Numbered from the stretch's first letter, positions 33,260 through 45,751 are shown. The stretch is DNA of 64,000 bases from Heterohyrax brucei (GCA_028571685.1 CM053146.1:111451431-111515430); one strand, 5' to 3'. Program-made: numbers and translations. The notes: generated by a model from the sequence alone, not told the origin.

Positions 33260-34386
33260 CCTTTATTTTTTTTTCTTCTAAATTTTGTTTTGTTGCTGTT
33301 GAGAGCATACACAGCAATCCATAAATGTACAGTTGTACATGTGCAATTTACTGACACTGAATGCATTCCTTGAGTTGTGCAAATCATTCTTAGCCTCCTA
33401 TTCTGAGTCGTTTATTCCTCATTAATGTAAATTCACTATCCCTAAGGTTCCTGTCTGATCTTTGAGTCGCTTTTGTCAATTTGAAACCATATAGATAGTT
33501 TTCACTCAAGGCAGAACTTTTTGTTCTAGTTAAACTAAACTATTGCTTGGTTTAAAGATGACTTCAGAGGGTATTTTTGGCTTAAGGTTTAAAGATTATC
33601 ACAGGGCAGTAGTTTAAAGGGTTCATACACCTTCCATGACTCCAAAAAAAGTCTAGGGTCCTTTAGCTTTTGAAATTCTGTTCTGCATTTTTGTCTTTTT
33701 GATCAAAATGTTCAGTAACAGTAGCCAGATGTCATCTAGTTCTTCTGGTCTCATGGCAAAGAAAGCAGCTGTTCTTAGAGGCAATTGGCCACTTATTCCA
33801 TATCTTCCTCCTTTTCCTGACTCTCTTGCTTCCTCTGTTACTCCACGTGAGTAGAGACAAATTGTTGTGCCTCAGATGACCACTTACAAGCTTTTGGGAC
33901 CCCAGGTGCTATGTGGTGAACTAGGAGGTAGAACAGAAGCACTAAAATGTTACATGTCTATTCAACTCCTTTGCCCATTTTATCATAGGATTTTTTCCTT
34001 TTTATTGTTAATGTTTTGAAGTTCTGTATGTTCTTCAGTCATTAGACTCTTTTTAGGTATGTGGTTTTGAAAATATTCTCCCAGTCCGTAGCTTTTCGCT
34101 TTTTTTTGATAAGGTTTTTTAATCAACAAAAGTTTTTAATTTTTGTGAGGTGCTATTTGTCTTTTGCTGATTTTGCTTTTGTTATTAGTTAATCCATTGT
34201 TGAAGGCTAGGCCTGACAGTGTTACCCCTGTTTGGTCTAAAAATTTTGTGAGTTTTGTTTGCACATTTAGATCTTTAATCTGTTTTTATTTGTTTTTGTG
34301 TATGATGTGAGGCATGAATACTGTTCAATTTTTCTACATATGGAAATACAGTTTTCCCAGCACTATCTATTGAGCATAACCCTGGT

Positions 34387-34539
34387 TGCATAGTGGCTAG
34401 GTGCTATAACTGCTAACCAAAAGGTCAACAGTTCAAATCTACCAGCTGCTCCTTGGAAACTCTGTGAAGCCATGCTGTTTTGTTCTATAAAGTCACTGAG
34501 TAGGAATTGACTTGTTTACAGTGGGTTTATTTTTTAATG
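34387..34539 (+). mobile_element. AfroSINE class A inside L1
   Basis: Full SINE, from aaccctggttgcatagtggc to gtgggtttattttttaa. It is flanked by tattgagca (34,378-34,386) and tattgaaca (34,540-34,548), one mismatch. Confidence 0.85.
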
Positions 34540-34945
34540 TATTGAACAGATTCTTCTTTCCCCATTGGATGGACTTAGCACCCTTGTCAGAAATCAGTTG
34601 ACTATAGGTATGTGAGTTTATTTCTGGACTCTTAATTCTATTCCATTGGTCTACATATCTATTGTCATACCTTACCAGGTGGCTTTGATTACTGTAGCTA
34701 TCTGTTTTGAAATCAGAAAGTATGAGTCTTCCTACTTTGTTCTTCTCTCAACATTGCTTTAGTGATTTAGGATCTCTTGCCACACCATATGAAGTTGAAG
34801 GCTGGTTTTTCTATTTCTCTACAGAAGGTCATTGGAATGTTGATTGGTGCTGCACTGAGTCCATAGATCACCTTTGGTAGTATTGACATTTTAACAGTAT
34901 TAAATCTTCCAACCCTTGAACATGGAACATCTTTCCATTTATTTA

Positions 34946-34976
34946 GCCAAGCCAAGTGCCGTCGGGTCGGTCCGAC
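34946..34976 (-). mobile_element. 31-bp retroposed SINE/RTE tail fragment
   Basis: Extra bases within the antisense L1, bounded by a perfect 12-base duplication tccatttattta at 34,934-34,945 and 34,977-34,988. The insert contains aagtgccgtcgggtcggtcc, the complement of the 3' tail shared by AfroSINEs and RTE. CpGs are intact, suggesting youth. Confidence 0.85.
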
Positions 34977-35760
34977 TCCATTTATTTAAGTCTTCTTTAA
35001 TCCCTTTCAGCAGTGTTTTATACACCTTCTCCTCACTTATTGACTATCTTGTTATCCAACATTTTGCATTTACAACAATGGTAAAAAAAATCTATTATCT
35101 AACTCTTTTGTACATTAATGATGCACATCTGGCAGTAACAAATGCCAAAGTGTGAGGCAAGAGCAATACTGGCTGTGATGGTTAAAGTCGTGTGTCAGGT
35201 TGGCTGGCCCACAATTCTCAGTGGTTTGGCAGTTACATAATGATGTAATTTTGGTATTTTGTAATGATGTGGTCATCTTCCATTTTCATATAATACCAAT
35301 TTTTGCATAGGACTTGGTCTTTGGAAACCAACCATGTCAATAAGTGAGGGGTGGGTATAATTTTCATTGTGTAAGTCCTTCATTCCCCTGATTAGATTTA
35401 TTCCTAGGTATTTTCTTCTTTTAGATGCTACTGTAAATGGATTTGCTTCCATAATTCCCCTTTCCTCTTTCTAATTGCCGCTGTATAGAAACTCAGCTGA
35501 TTTTTGTTTGTTGTCTTTGCACCCTAAAACTTTGCTAAATTCTTTTACTATCTCTATAAGTTTTCCTGTGGACTTTTTGATATTTTCTGTATGTAGGACT
35601 ATACCATCTGAAGAGAAATAATTTTCCCTCTTCCCATCAGGATACATTTCTTTTTTTTTTTTTTACTGTCTTATTGGTCTGGTTGAGACCCTCAAGACAG
35701 CATTTAATAAAAGAGGTGAGGGCAGGTACCCTTGTCTTTTTCTCAGTTTCAAGTGGAAAA

Positions 35761-36309
35761 CAAACTGTTACTTAAGGACTTATGCAGTGTCAGGTGCTGT
35801 GCCAGGCCCTGTGTTTAGCATGCTGACTGGTACAACCTGTGATTCTGAAGCTTTGCCAGAGCTTCAAGCTGCAAGTTGTACACATTCCTGGCCTCTCTTA
35901 TTTCTCACAACTGGCCATTCCAGTGGGGAACGAGGAGTAGACTGAAAACATTGTCCTTTGTGTTTACAGAGTATCTTTCTTCCCCCAATCCTAAAATACT
36001 AACTCACATACTATAGATAGGAAAACCTGGTTGTGAGGCTAAAAGTGGTTTGTTTGGTGTCACAGGTAATCATGGGCCAAGCACAGCAAAAGATTATCCA
36101 AGTCTCTCAAAGATTCTGAATCTGGTCGTCTTTATCCCAGAGCAACATGGTTGCAAGATGTGTATGACTGGAAGACCAGTTTTCAAAGGGAGTATGGTCA
36201 TATAAACACGTTGCTAAAGGCAATGAAGATTAGCTCTTTCTACTTTGTCAGTAATAATAATCATCATCTTCATAATTTCTAACCTTGCAGATCATTTTCT
36301 ACATTCTAA
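35761..36309. other. Intergenic, nothing recognised
   Basis: No gene or named repeat found. Confidence 0.35.
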
Positions 36310-36625
36310 GCCCTGAGAGTTGGTGGTTCAGTGGCAGAATACTCACATTCCCAACCCATGCACAGCCACCACGCATATATCAGTAGAGAACTGAATGTTA
36401 CGATGCTGAACAGGTTTCGGCAGAACTTCCAGGTTAAGATACACTAGGAAGAAAGACCTGGTGATATACTTCTGAAAATCAGCCAATGAAAACCTTGTGG
36501 ATCACAGTGACGGACTGTGGGAATGGCAGAGAACCAGGCAGCACTTTGTTCGATTGTGTGTGGAATCACCATGAGGCCAGAGTCAACACAGTGGCAGCTG
36601 ACAATGACAATAGATTCTGGGGTAC
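36310..36625 (+). mobile_element. AfroSINE class C with tRNA-Gly-like head
   Basis: ggtggttcagtggcagaata at the head, aggaagaaagacctggtgat in the body, ggcagctgacaatgacaata at the tail. The best-preserved class C copy here. Confidence 0.8.
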
Positions 36626-36649
36626 AGTGTGGTACAGTGGTTAAGTCTC

Positions 36650-36860
36650 ATAAAACTTAAGCACAGTAGCTAGCATCTAATAAATGATTCGTAAGAATCG
36701 GCATTTTTGTTATTACTATGTAATCATCCTATTTAATCTTCACAACAACCCTATGAGAAAGGTGCTACTATCTCCATTTTACAGATGAGGAAACCTCGGC
36801 TTGGATGGATCAGCTGGGAGCAGCAGAGCAGCAAAGCTGGCTCCAGTTTGTGCCTCTCAT
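36650..36860 (+). mobile_element. MIR SINE
   Basis: agtagctagcatctaataaa, taatcttcacaacaacccta and ttttacagatgaggaaacct in MIR order. Confidence 0.8.
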
Positions 36861-37554
36861 CACCATGGTACAAATATTGACTGCAGCCTTAATGCATTCC
36901 ATTCTCTATTACTCATTTTAATTTAATCTAGAACCATTCAAAAGTGAGGAAGGTAATTTACATCAGACAGATGAAATTGAAGAGGGTATTTTCAGAGTTA
37001 GTCTCCAGGAAGTATTTTTGCTGTTGTTGAGTGGTAAAAGGCTCATAGATGCTAAGGTTTAAATTTCGGGGTCTGGATTCTCCCCATCCCTGCCTTACAT
37101 GAATTTCTACGTTGGGTTTGAGGGTCTGACAGTAAGAATGAGCTTGCAAAAGTGCTCCCAGGTACCAGCTCCAGCCCCCTGGGGATTGGTTTAAGAGTCT
37201 ATCTGGAGACCTTCTCCATGGCTTTCTTCCTGGCCCGTTCCAGGTCTGAAGAAAAGGGGCAGACTCTGGAGGTCTAGGGCTTCATGGGAAAGCACAGATC
37301 CTCGCTAACGAGGGCACTGTCTTCCCACTGGCAGGCCGACAAGTGGGGTCTTCTATGACTGCAACTTTTCCTCTGGTGGAAGTGCAGCTATCTTGACAGC
37401 AGACATTTTAAGTCTGTGGTGAAATCCACCTAGGGTTTTTATGAAAATAAATTCTAGAACCTAGGAAACCCCTCTCCTGAAGGACTATGTGGTGAATCAT
37501 GATAGCATTCAGATTATTACTTTTTTATATATCACAGCAATAGTATCATAATGA
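36861..37554. other. Intergenic, nothing recognised
   Basis: No gene or named repeat found. Confidence 0.35.
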
Positions 37555-37690
37555 AATGATGATAACTGTTATCTAACAAGAGCTCACTAAATGCCAGTTC
37601 TGTATTAAGCACAAATATTAACAATTTAATCCACACAACAACCTTCCTCAAAGTAGAAATTATAATTAACCTTATTTTACTCAATATAAG
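37555..37690 (+). mobile_element. MIR SINE
   Basis: agctcactaaatgccagttc and aatccacacaacaaccttcc follow the MIR core. Diverged. Confidence 0.65.
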
Positions 37691-37881
37691 TAAAATGCTC
37701 AATGGTATTAGCCTTGTTGTCCTCAATATTAAATTCTGGAATTGTACAGAATATCAGAGGTGGACATGAGTTCAAGAGAGAACTTGTAGATACATCATCC
37801 TTTAAATATTTATTTATTGTCCTCAGTTCACCGAAGAGGCAAGTGAAGCACAGAAATATTAACTGTGCCTAAAGGAGAGAG

Positions 37882-38083
37882 GAGGAGCCCTAATGACACA
37901 ACAGCTAATGCTCAGTTGCCAGCTGAGAGGCTGGTGGTTAGAACCCACCCAGCAGCTCTGTGGGAAAAAGACCTGCTCCCGTAAAGATTCCAGCCTAGAA
38001 AACTCCATGGGGGCACTTCTCCTCTGTGACAGAGGGTCACTGGGAGTTGAAACCAACTTAACAGCATCTAACAAAAACAAGAA
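37882..38083 (+). mobile_element. AfroSINE class B
   Basis: Head aggagccctaatgacacaac, middle aaaaagacctgctcccgtaa, tail agcatctaacaaaaacaag. The RTE-like terminal repeat is visible. Confidence 0.85.
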
Positions 38084-40319
38084 GGTGGATGAGGAAAAAT
38101 TTAAGTTGGCTTCCTACTGGAATAGTCTTTAACAAACAGAAAACCATTTGGGCAAGAGAGTGAAAAAACAATTACAGAAAATGTGGTTAAATTTCTCCCA
38201 CCCTGGCTCCAAGATTATGAAAGCAACACATTGGTTTTCATCATTAGATTAAAAAAAAGAAGAAGAAGAACTAGATTCGTAAGTTACAAAAATAGCTACC
38301 ACAATAACCATCAGTCCAGTGCATTTGCAGAGAAAGCAGGGGGGCAATGTTCTCCCCTGGTGCTGAACATCAGGATGAAACAGCTTCGTGCACCTCGAGA
38401 CCACTGTACCTCTCCTTCCTCATCTGGGCTTCCGCAGACTTAGAGCATCTGTCATATAAGTAGCTGAATTTCCAACAGACAGAATGTTCCAGTCATAGAG
38501 GACTTCACAGGAAAAACTGACCAAGAAGAAGCTAAGAAGGTTGTGCCTGGTGCAGTTGTCAGCTCATCTGCTAATTAAAGCCTGATGTGAGTTAGATGTG
38601 ACGAGAATCTTGAATCCAGTCTCCGTTTGTTTGTCCAGGGCCTAGGTAAAGTTCAGATTGCTTGAACGTTCCAGATTCTCATGGAAAATCAAGTCATACA
38701 TAAAAGAAAGGGTGCGTAAGTGGGCGGGTGCTTGCAAGCTATCTTTCTATGAAAGAGGGCTTGTGTATGTGAGGTAGTTTGAAGTGGGCTTTGATGACCT
38801 AAGGGGGGCAGACTTAAGGGAAAAATCTAAATTCTAAGGTAAGATCTTTTTTAAAATTTCATTTGTAATGAAAGGCTTTTTCTTACACATCCTTTCTCTC
38901 GTTTCACTTCTTTCTCATCCCCTGCTCCTTCCCTCATGATTGACATTGAAATGCCGTAGATATAACAGCATTTCTCATTGTTACCTTCTGGATCTCATTC
39001 CACGGGGGTTGACATGGATATCAAATGAATGTCATTCGACACCCTTGCACAGAGACGCAGACCAGCCTAAAGCAGGGCTATTTAATTTTTAGCAGAAAAG
39101 AATCTCTTCTAAGGATGATCTGTTGCTATTCTCATCACCATTTGTACTTAACCATTTCCAAGGAGTGAAATGAGTAAATAGCACAATTTCTCTAGGAAAA
39201 AGTCAATACTGCATTAATTCACCTGTAGTCCTTTGAGCTTTCAGCTTAGCGCACATTTGCCAGTCCTTCCTGCAGCGTTCTTCAGAAGCCAAATGGCTTG
39301 ATAAAGGCAGGAGAGCCCCCGAAAATGAGAACAAATGTTTCAAACCAAACCATCCTCTCGAGTCACAAAGATGTTTTCCTTTACTGTCAGCAGTGGCTGA
39401 CAAGGCATGCTAAAAATTAAGCTTTTCAAATTCTCCATTCAGGGTCTACCGAGTGAGTGTTCCTTTACAAAAGTGGTTTCAAAATTTTCATTTAAGGGGG
39501 AAATCTATTTCACTGGAAAAGTTCATGCAACAGCAAAGAAATTCAGTTAGTTCATCTCGGATGAGATGGCTCTTGGTCTACAAACTGTACAAAATGTTTA
39601 CTTGGGAGAACTAAGTCCCCTTTCCAGGGAAACCGGTACTATTATTTATTCATAACTGATCTGTGCTTCCATCTCAGGATTACCAAAATCTGCCTGAGCA
39701 GTTGAAATGGGCACTAAAAAAAAAAAAGGCCATTCAACCAGAATGCTATCAAAATTACTACACATTATTTTTAAATTATGAAACAGAATTTTCTGTGAGT
39801 CAGAACACCAGATTTAGGTAACTCTGCTTATGATGGCACTTGGCTTTTGACTGGCTTATGAATAGAAATACTCAATAGTTCTATCTCCAAGAGAGTTACT
39901 GCATGGGAGGAATAAATATTATTGTGTCACCTACTCCTGGCTGTTTGATTAAAAATGAAAGAATTTAACCCAGGCTTACCTTTTTGCACAGGATCAGCCT
40001 TCATGAAAAATCAGGATGGAGATAGCATCATTTTCCTCAAGGATGGAGTCCCACTTCTCTTCACCTAGAGATCTTTCTTACCTGTCAGTCATTCTGAGCT
40101 AACGAAAAGAAGCACAAAGATGGAATGTGTTAAAAAAAAAAAAAAAGATCAAAGGGAAAACCCAGAAAGCAGAGAGCAAGATAGCAAAAGAAAATTCTGA
40201 ACACATCCCTGCTCCTTCGTCACCAGCACCTTTACTCAAATATTGCTTGGACAACTGTCAATTGACACTGTACCCTCATTCCCTCTACCCCACACTTACA
40301 GTAAGAACTAATATGCAGG
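38084..40319. other. Repeat-poor intergenic stretch
   Basis: About 2.2 kb with only short A runs (38,252; 39,717; 40,131). No coding pattern. Complex sequence at 38,450-39,450 contains homeobox (ctaattaaag) and E-box words and is a candidate conserved noncoding region. Confidence 0.45.
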
Positions 40320-40665
40320 GTTTTCAGGGACCAGGCACACTTCTAAGCACTCTACACATCTTATTTTTACACATCTTACTTCACTTGAGTCTTTGAATAA
40401 CCCTCTGAGAAACCAAAAAGCAAACCCAACCCACTGCCGTTAAGTTGATTCTCACTCATAGCAACCATATAGGACAGAGTAGAACTGCTCCATAGAGTTT
40501 CCAAGGAGCTCCTGACAGGTTTCAAACTGCTGACATTTTGGTTAGCAGACGTAGAACTTAACCACTACACCACCAGGGTTTCCAGCTCTTTGAGAGTCAT
40601 GCTATTATCCCCACTTAAAGCTAAGACACCAAGAGTTTAAGTAACTTTCCTTGATTCCTATAATG
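40320..40665 (+). mobile_element. MIR SINE split by a SINE
   Basis: Left arm ggcacacttctaagcactct to ataaccctctgaga. The right arm restarts ctctttgagagtcatgctat and runs to aagagtttaagtaactttcc. Confidence 0.75.
40411..40583 (-). mobile_element. AfroSINE class A inside MIR
   Basis: Antisense full copy, from ccactgccgttaagttgatt to accactacaccaccagggtt. ctctgaga and ctctttgaga border it. Confidence 0.88.
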
Positions 40666-40714
40666 TACTACATCCTTCTTTCTGACTTTTCTTTTTTTGG
40701 CAGCTGTGACTACT

Positions 40715-40873
40715 AAGGAAATCCTGGTGGTATAGTAAGTGCTATGTCTGCTAACCGAAAGCTCTGCTGACCAAATCCACTAGGTGCTCCTTGGAAACTA
40801 TGGAGCAGTTCTACTCTGACTTACAGGGTTGCTATGAGTTGGAACTGACTTGACAGCAGTGGATGGGTTGGGT
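40715..40873 (+). mobile_element. AfroSINE class A
   Basis: Head ggaaatcctggtggtatagt, tail gctatgagttggaactgact. gactactaag and aactactgaa border it as a likely target duplication. Confidence 0.85.
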
Positions 40874-41309
40874 AACTACTGAATTGCTGGTATAGATACA
40901 TTTGACCCTCTTTCTCTAAAATATCACTAAAATTAAAAGGTTATTAGCTTTTTGGGCAACTGTAAAGTACATTTCATATGATACATGTCAGCAGGAAAGT
41001 ACATCCCACTTTTCCATGATCTACATTTAATGATTTCACCCACATGTACAGGGTTATCACAGGAGATGTGGGCATCAGTGGGGAAGTATATGGGCTGGTG
41101 GAGCGAAAGAAGGATTGGGCTTTAGAACATCTCACTGTTTTTACATGAAGCGGCTGCGGAGGAACTCATAAGCCTCCACTCCCAGCCCGCAAAGGGAGAA
41201 AGTCAACATCCCAGTCTATAGGATTCACTGCACAGGCTTCCGCAAGGCTCAGACTGTGTCCTGTCCCCCAAGTAGCCCTGAAAAAGAGGTTGTTGGGGGA
41301 TAAAGGAAT
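40874..41309. other. Intergenic, nothing recognised
   Basis: No gene or named repeat found. Confidence 0.35.
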
Positions 41310-41604
41310 TCTTTTTTTTTTTCTGTTATGACTGAGTGAAAATGTACATTGCCATATAAATTTACATGCCCACCTATATGCAGCTTCCACTGCTCTCCCT
41401 GCCCAGTGACAGCACAATATTCTGCTCCATACATCTCTCATCCTCCCAACAGTCTCCTTTCCCCTCCTCTCCACCCACTCTCCTTCCTCCAGCCAGAGGT
41501 CAGCAAGATGATATCCTATAGATGCATAGAACCATGTAGTGCATCCGATATATGGTCACTCTGCATCACCAAGTCCAATCCATTCGTGTCCAAAGAAGCT
41601 TGAG
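41310..41604 (-). mobile_element. L1 3'UTR fragment, antisense
   Basis: Begins with a T-run, then gactgagtgaaaatgtacat and ccacctatatgcagcttcca. It is the reverse complement of 55,440-55,680 plus 56,977-57,020, and so shows the sequence of that L1 before the ERV-L entered. Confidence 0.75.
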
Positions 41605-41888
41605 AGTTGTTTAGAAACATTAATAAGTTAACAGCTCCCTCCAGGCACTAATTTAGTCATCAGTGTTAGGACAGTTTGGGGAAGCACCTTCAGCATAGTT
41701 GTTCCTTCAAGGTGCTAGCACAGTCAAGAGACGAAAGAATGTCCTATAGCCAAACTAAGTTCTGCCATCCTACAGACCTGAGACATCCCCTTTCCCTACC
41801 AGGCATCCTGGGTAATAGAGCACATCTGTTTAAAAGCCCACTCATCACCACTACTGGAAGAAGAAAGCAAAGCAGGCATCTCTGTAAC

Positions 41889-41955
41889 CAAAAAACCCAA
41901 ACCAAACCCACTGCCTTACAACCCACAGCAACCCTGCAAACTGTTATTGTAGTTC
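41889..41955 (-). mobile_element. AfroSINE tail fragment, antisense
   Basis: accaaacccactgccttaca and acccacagcaaccctgc only. The rest is not SINE-like. Confidence 0.6.
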
Positions 41956-42139
41956 CATCTAGGGGATTTGCCTCAGGGACAGGAAGTTGGTTGCATTGAA
42001 AGAAGCAGTTGTGCTCCCCTTTTCTCAAGTACTAGATTGCTCTACTGCGTTCTAATCGGACTAATCCTGAAGCTCTAGGCACTTTGGCATTTAAGGGGCA
42101 TCGTAGACTGCTGGGCAAAGTGAAAAGTTTGAGACCCAG

Positions 42140-43140
42140 CAGTTGTTGTTAGGTGCTATCAAGTTGGTTTCAACTCGTTATGACAACCAAATGAAACACC
42201 GCCCAGTCCTGCATCATGCCCACAACCATTTTTATGCTTAAGCCCATTGTTGCAGCTACTGTGTCCATCCACCTTGTTGAGGGTCTTCCTTTCCTTTGCT
42301 GACCCTCCACTCTACCAAGCGTCATGCTTTCTCCAGGGATTGATCCTTCTTGACAACATGTCCGAAGTGTGTAAGACACAGTCTTACCATCTTTGCTTCC
42401 AAGGAGCACTCTGGTTGTACTTCTTCCAGAACAGATCTGTTTGTTCTTCTGGCAGTCCATGATACATTCGGTATTCTTCTCCAGCACCACAACTCAAAGA
42501 CATCAATACTTCTTCCATCTTCCTTTTTCACTGTCCGGCTTTTGCACACATATATGATGCAATGGAAAATACCATGGCTTGGGTCAGATGCACCTTAGTC
42601 TTCAAAGTTACATCTTTGCTTTTCAATACTTTAAAGAGATCCTTTGCAGCAGATTTTCCCAATGCAATGTGTCTTTTGATTTCTTTACTGCGGCTTCCAT
42701 GGGCATTGATTGTAGACCCAAGTAAAATGAAATCCTTCACAACCTCAATCCTTTCTCCATTTGTGATGATGTTGCTTATTGGTCCAGTTGTGAAGATGTT
42801 TGTTTTCTTGATGTTGAGGTGCAATCCATACTGAACACCATAGCCCTTGATTTTCATCAGTGTTTCAAATCCTTTTCACTTCTAGGAAGCAGAGTTGTAT
42901 CATCTGTATAGTGCACGTTTTTAATTAGTCTTCCTCCAATCCTGATGCCTCATTCTTCTTCATATAGTCCAGCTTCTTGGATTATTTGCTTAGCATACAG
43001 ATGGAAAAGGTATTGTGAACAGATGCAACCCTGGTGCACACCTTTCCTGACTTTAAACCATGCAGTGTCTTCTTGTTCTAGTTGCACAACTGTCTCTTGA
43101 TCCTATACCAATTCCTCATGAGCACAATTAAATGTTCTGG
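42140..43140 (-). mobile_element. RTE-clade LINE, 5'-truncated, antisense
   Basis: Starts with the tail complement agttgttgttaggtgctatc. On the minus strand it encodes the end of an RTE reverse-transcriptase protein in two offset frames: GLHLNIKKTNIFTTGPISNI and LGSTINAHGSRSKEIKRHIA (42,528-42,857), then FELWCWRRIPNVSWTARRTN and CLTHFGHVVKKDQSLEK (42,322-42,549), then GRPSTRWMDTVAATMGLSIK. Frameshifts and stops make it dead. The endonuclease and catalytic RT core are missing. Confidence 0.9.
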
Positions 43141-43564
43141 AATTCTCAGCAGCTGGTGCTATATATATTTTATTCTGCCATCAACTGTAATTCATCCTTG
43201 GCTCCATCTTCTACCTCAGCTCCTCAATCAGTTGACGTGTTTGGATTCTAGTTCCTCAACAACCATCATTTCTTACTTAGGTCGTTCTAATGATCTCCTA
43301 CTCTTCTAATAGTCTCCCCTTGCTTCTGTTTTGGTACCTCCTCCAATGTGTCTCCCTCCTCTACCCCACAACCCTGTGCCAGACTGAATCATGGAAAACA
43401 CAACCATGACCATGTCCCTTCTTGGCTTACAGCCCTAAGCATAGCATACAAAGGCTTTCCGTAATCTTCCCTGCCTCCCTCCCTGCTTTCACATCACCAT
43501 TCTGGTTCTGCAGAAAGTAGTCTGCTAATGTTGACTCACTCATAGTTACCTAAAGCCAGTTACA
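43141..43564. other. Intergenic, nothing recognised
   Basis: No gene or named repeat found. Confidence 0.35.
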
Positions 43565-43731
43565 GAAACCCTCGGGGTATAGTGGTTAAGTGCTACATTC
43601 GCTAACCAAAATGTTGGCAGTTCAAATCCACCAGGCACTCCTTGGAAACTCTATGGGGCAGTTCTACTCTGACCTATAAGGTTGCTATGAGTTGGAATCA
43701 ACATCACAGCAGTGGGTTTGGATTTTGGATG
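43565..43731 (+). mobile_element. AfroSINE class A, full length
   Basis: Head gaaaccctcggggtatagtg, B-box-like cagttcaaatccacc, tail gttgctatgagttggaatca. Confidence 0.88.
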
Positions 43732-43744
43732 GGACAGGGGGCCG

Positions 43745-43952
43745 TAAAACCAGTTGCTGTCAAGTCAGCTCTGACCTACGGCAACCCTTTGTGTATCAGC
43801 GGAGAACTGTGTTCCACAGGGTTTTCAACTGCTGAGTTTTTGGGAGGTAGATCAGCTAAGCTGCCTCTAGGTAGACTTAAACTGCCACTGCCAACCTTTC
43901 TGTTAGCAGCCAAGCACGGTAACAATTTGCACCACCAAAGGACTCCATGGTT
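43745..43952 (-). mobile_element. AfroSINE class B variant, antisense
   Basis: ccagttgctgtcaagtcagc, the middle block cagggttttcaactgctgag as at 9,705, and head complement aacaatttgcaccaccaaag. Confidence 0.8.
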
Positions 43953-44278
43953 GCCCTACATACCCGTATATCACACAAATTCATTTTTTGATGAAATGGA
44001 GAATTTGCAGCTGTTATGGCCCTTGAAAGCTAATTAAGTCCTTTCCTGGGTACATCCCATCTCTCTTGTCTGCTCTAGAAATGAGCAGAAATATGGATCC
44101 AGAAGGAAGTGGGACTGAAGGTCTCGATATTTCCTACAGCACTCCTACATCATTTTGAACTACTAAAAGAATCTCAGGAAGAATGGATACTACTGATCTT
44201 AAAAAAAAGAAAATCAAATGAGATCATTAAGTACTGTTAGCATTTAGAGAGAAGTAATTTATCTTTAGTGTGTAGTGG
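43953..44278. other. Intergenic, nothing recognised
   Basis: No gene or named repeat found. Confidence 0.35.
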
Positions 44279-44426
44279 GAAACCCTGGTGTTGTGGTTAA
44301 GTGTTACAGCTGCTAATCAAAAGATTGATAGCTGAAATCCATCACGTGCTCATTGTCAATGGGGCAGTTCTCCTGTTCAATAGGGTCACTATGAGTTGGA
44401 CTCAACGTGAAGGCAACAGGTTAGTT
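44279..44426 (+). mobile_element. AfroSINE class A
   Basis: Head ggaaaccctggtgttgtggt, tail tcactatgagttggactcaa. Confidence 0.85.
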
Positions 44427-45751
44427 CCTAGTACTACAGCTGGTACTAGTAGATACTCAATGAGTGTCTGCTTAATAAATGAATAAAAGCATAAATGAAT
44501 GGGTCAAAACAATATTCACACCCTTAGAAATTTGATTCATAGATTATTAGACAAAAGCAATTTCTCCTGCCTCATCACCTCATAACTAGATTAGAGTTTA
44601 GCATATAAGTTAATATGCTAAATCTAAGTAGAACCAGTGAGTTTGCTGTACAGATTGGCCCACAATACCTCTCTCAAGGCACCAAGAACAAAACAAGGAA
44701 CTCAGAGGTCCTTGTCGGTGGAATCACAGACCCTATTAGAAAAATTTGATGGAAACTATGGGCCCAGTCCTCCTACAAAATGCCTGAATGACCATACATA
44801 TATCAGGTTGCAGGCGTTGCACCCTACCTCAAAGCCCACCGGACTCCCATAAAGAACTCCGGAATTAAAGGGTGCAGGTGAAATATTCAGGGTTTTCCAC
44901 CTTTTCTTCAGACACATAATCTGAAATGGTCTCAGATGGCTCACCTAGTGACGAGGGGAGGGGGGTGGTGGCGAGCTGCGGGCAGAAATCTGAATTCCAG
45001 ATCCCACTTTGCGCTTTAATTCTTTTTTTCTTCTTTGACTCTCTCCCAACCCCAGTTAAGATGCAGATGATTTTAAGGTCAAAAGACAGGTTAATGAGAT
45101 AATGCTGGTAAAGCACTTTGCCCCCAGGAAAAGCATTCCTCTGTAAACACCAGATATTATTAGACATTATCAAACTTCAGCCAGGCCAGCAGTGACCTAG
45201 TCTGCAGTGGTGAGTCCTCTTGCTTATCTACCGTTTGGCCAAATTGAGTTCTTTCTCTAAGGTAGAGTGTGGGAGGTCTCCTGCCTGATGGCATTGGGGC
45301 CCCTGATAAGTAAGACCCCGTCACCCCCCGGAGCAGTGCAAACAGATCATTTGACTACATTTGATTAAAGGCCCCAGTCTTTGCTAACAGTTCCCAGATC
45401 TTTTTATGCATACATACTGAACCAATAACCTTCTGGGAATTCTTCCTTTACTGTGTATGTTAACTTCAATGTGAATTATTCGAATATATCAACAGGAAAA
45501 TAAATCTTATGTTTAGTGGCTGTGATTATTTCTATTACTTCTTAGGAATGATTACATGGGATTTCCCTTTTATTTGTGCTGTTCTTGGCCAATTTGAGAA
45601 AAAGAGAAAAATATGATGATTGTCGGATCCAACTGGATGGCACTTGGCTTTGGCTGGCTGGGGACATTGGCTTCAAAACTTATTAAATGGCTCTTCTACT
45701 GTACTTTTGAAACTCAGATAATAGGGAAGAACATTATTTAACCTGATAATC
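44427..45751. other. Intergenic, mostly unique
   Basis: A MIR-like end at 44,440-44,490. Otherwise no family named. 45,180-45,480 is complex, non-repetitive sequence that could be conserved noncoding DNA. No coding exon recognised. Confidence 0.4.

Larger units (their letters stand above)
33260..35760 (-). mobile_element. L1 LINE, antisense, 3' about 2.3 kb
   Basis: Starts with a T-run (poly(A) end) at about 33,266. Then comes a 3'UTR block shared with 15,915-16,550, then the complement of the ORF2 end: attccattggtctacatatc, and the antisense translation at 34,767-34,955 reads [20 protein letters not shown]. It ends near cttgtctttttctcagtttc. Interrupted by a SINE (34,387) and a 31-base micro-insertion (34,946). 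No intact ORF. Confidence 0.82.
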
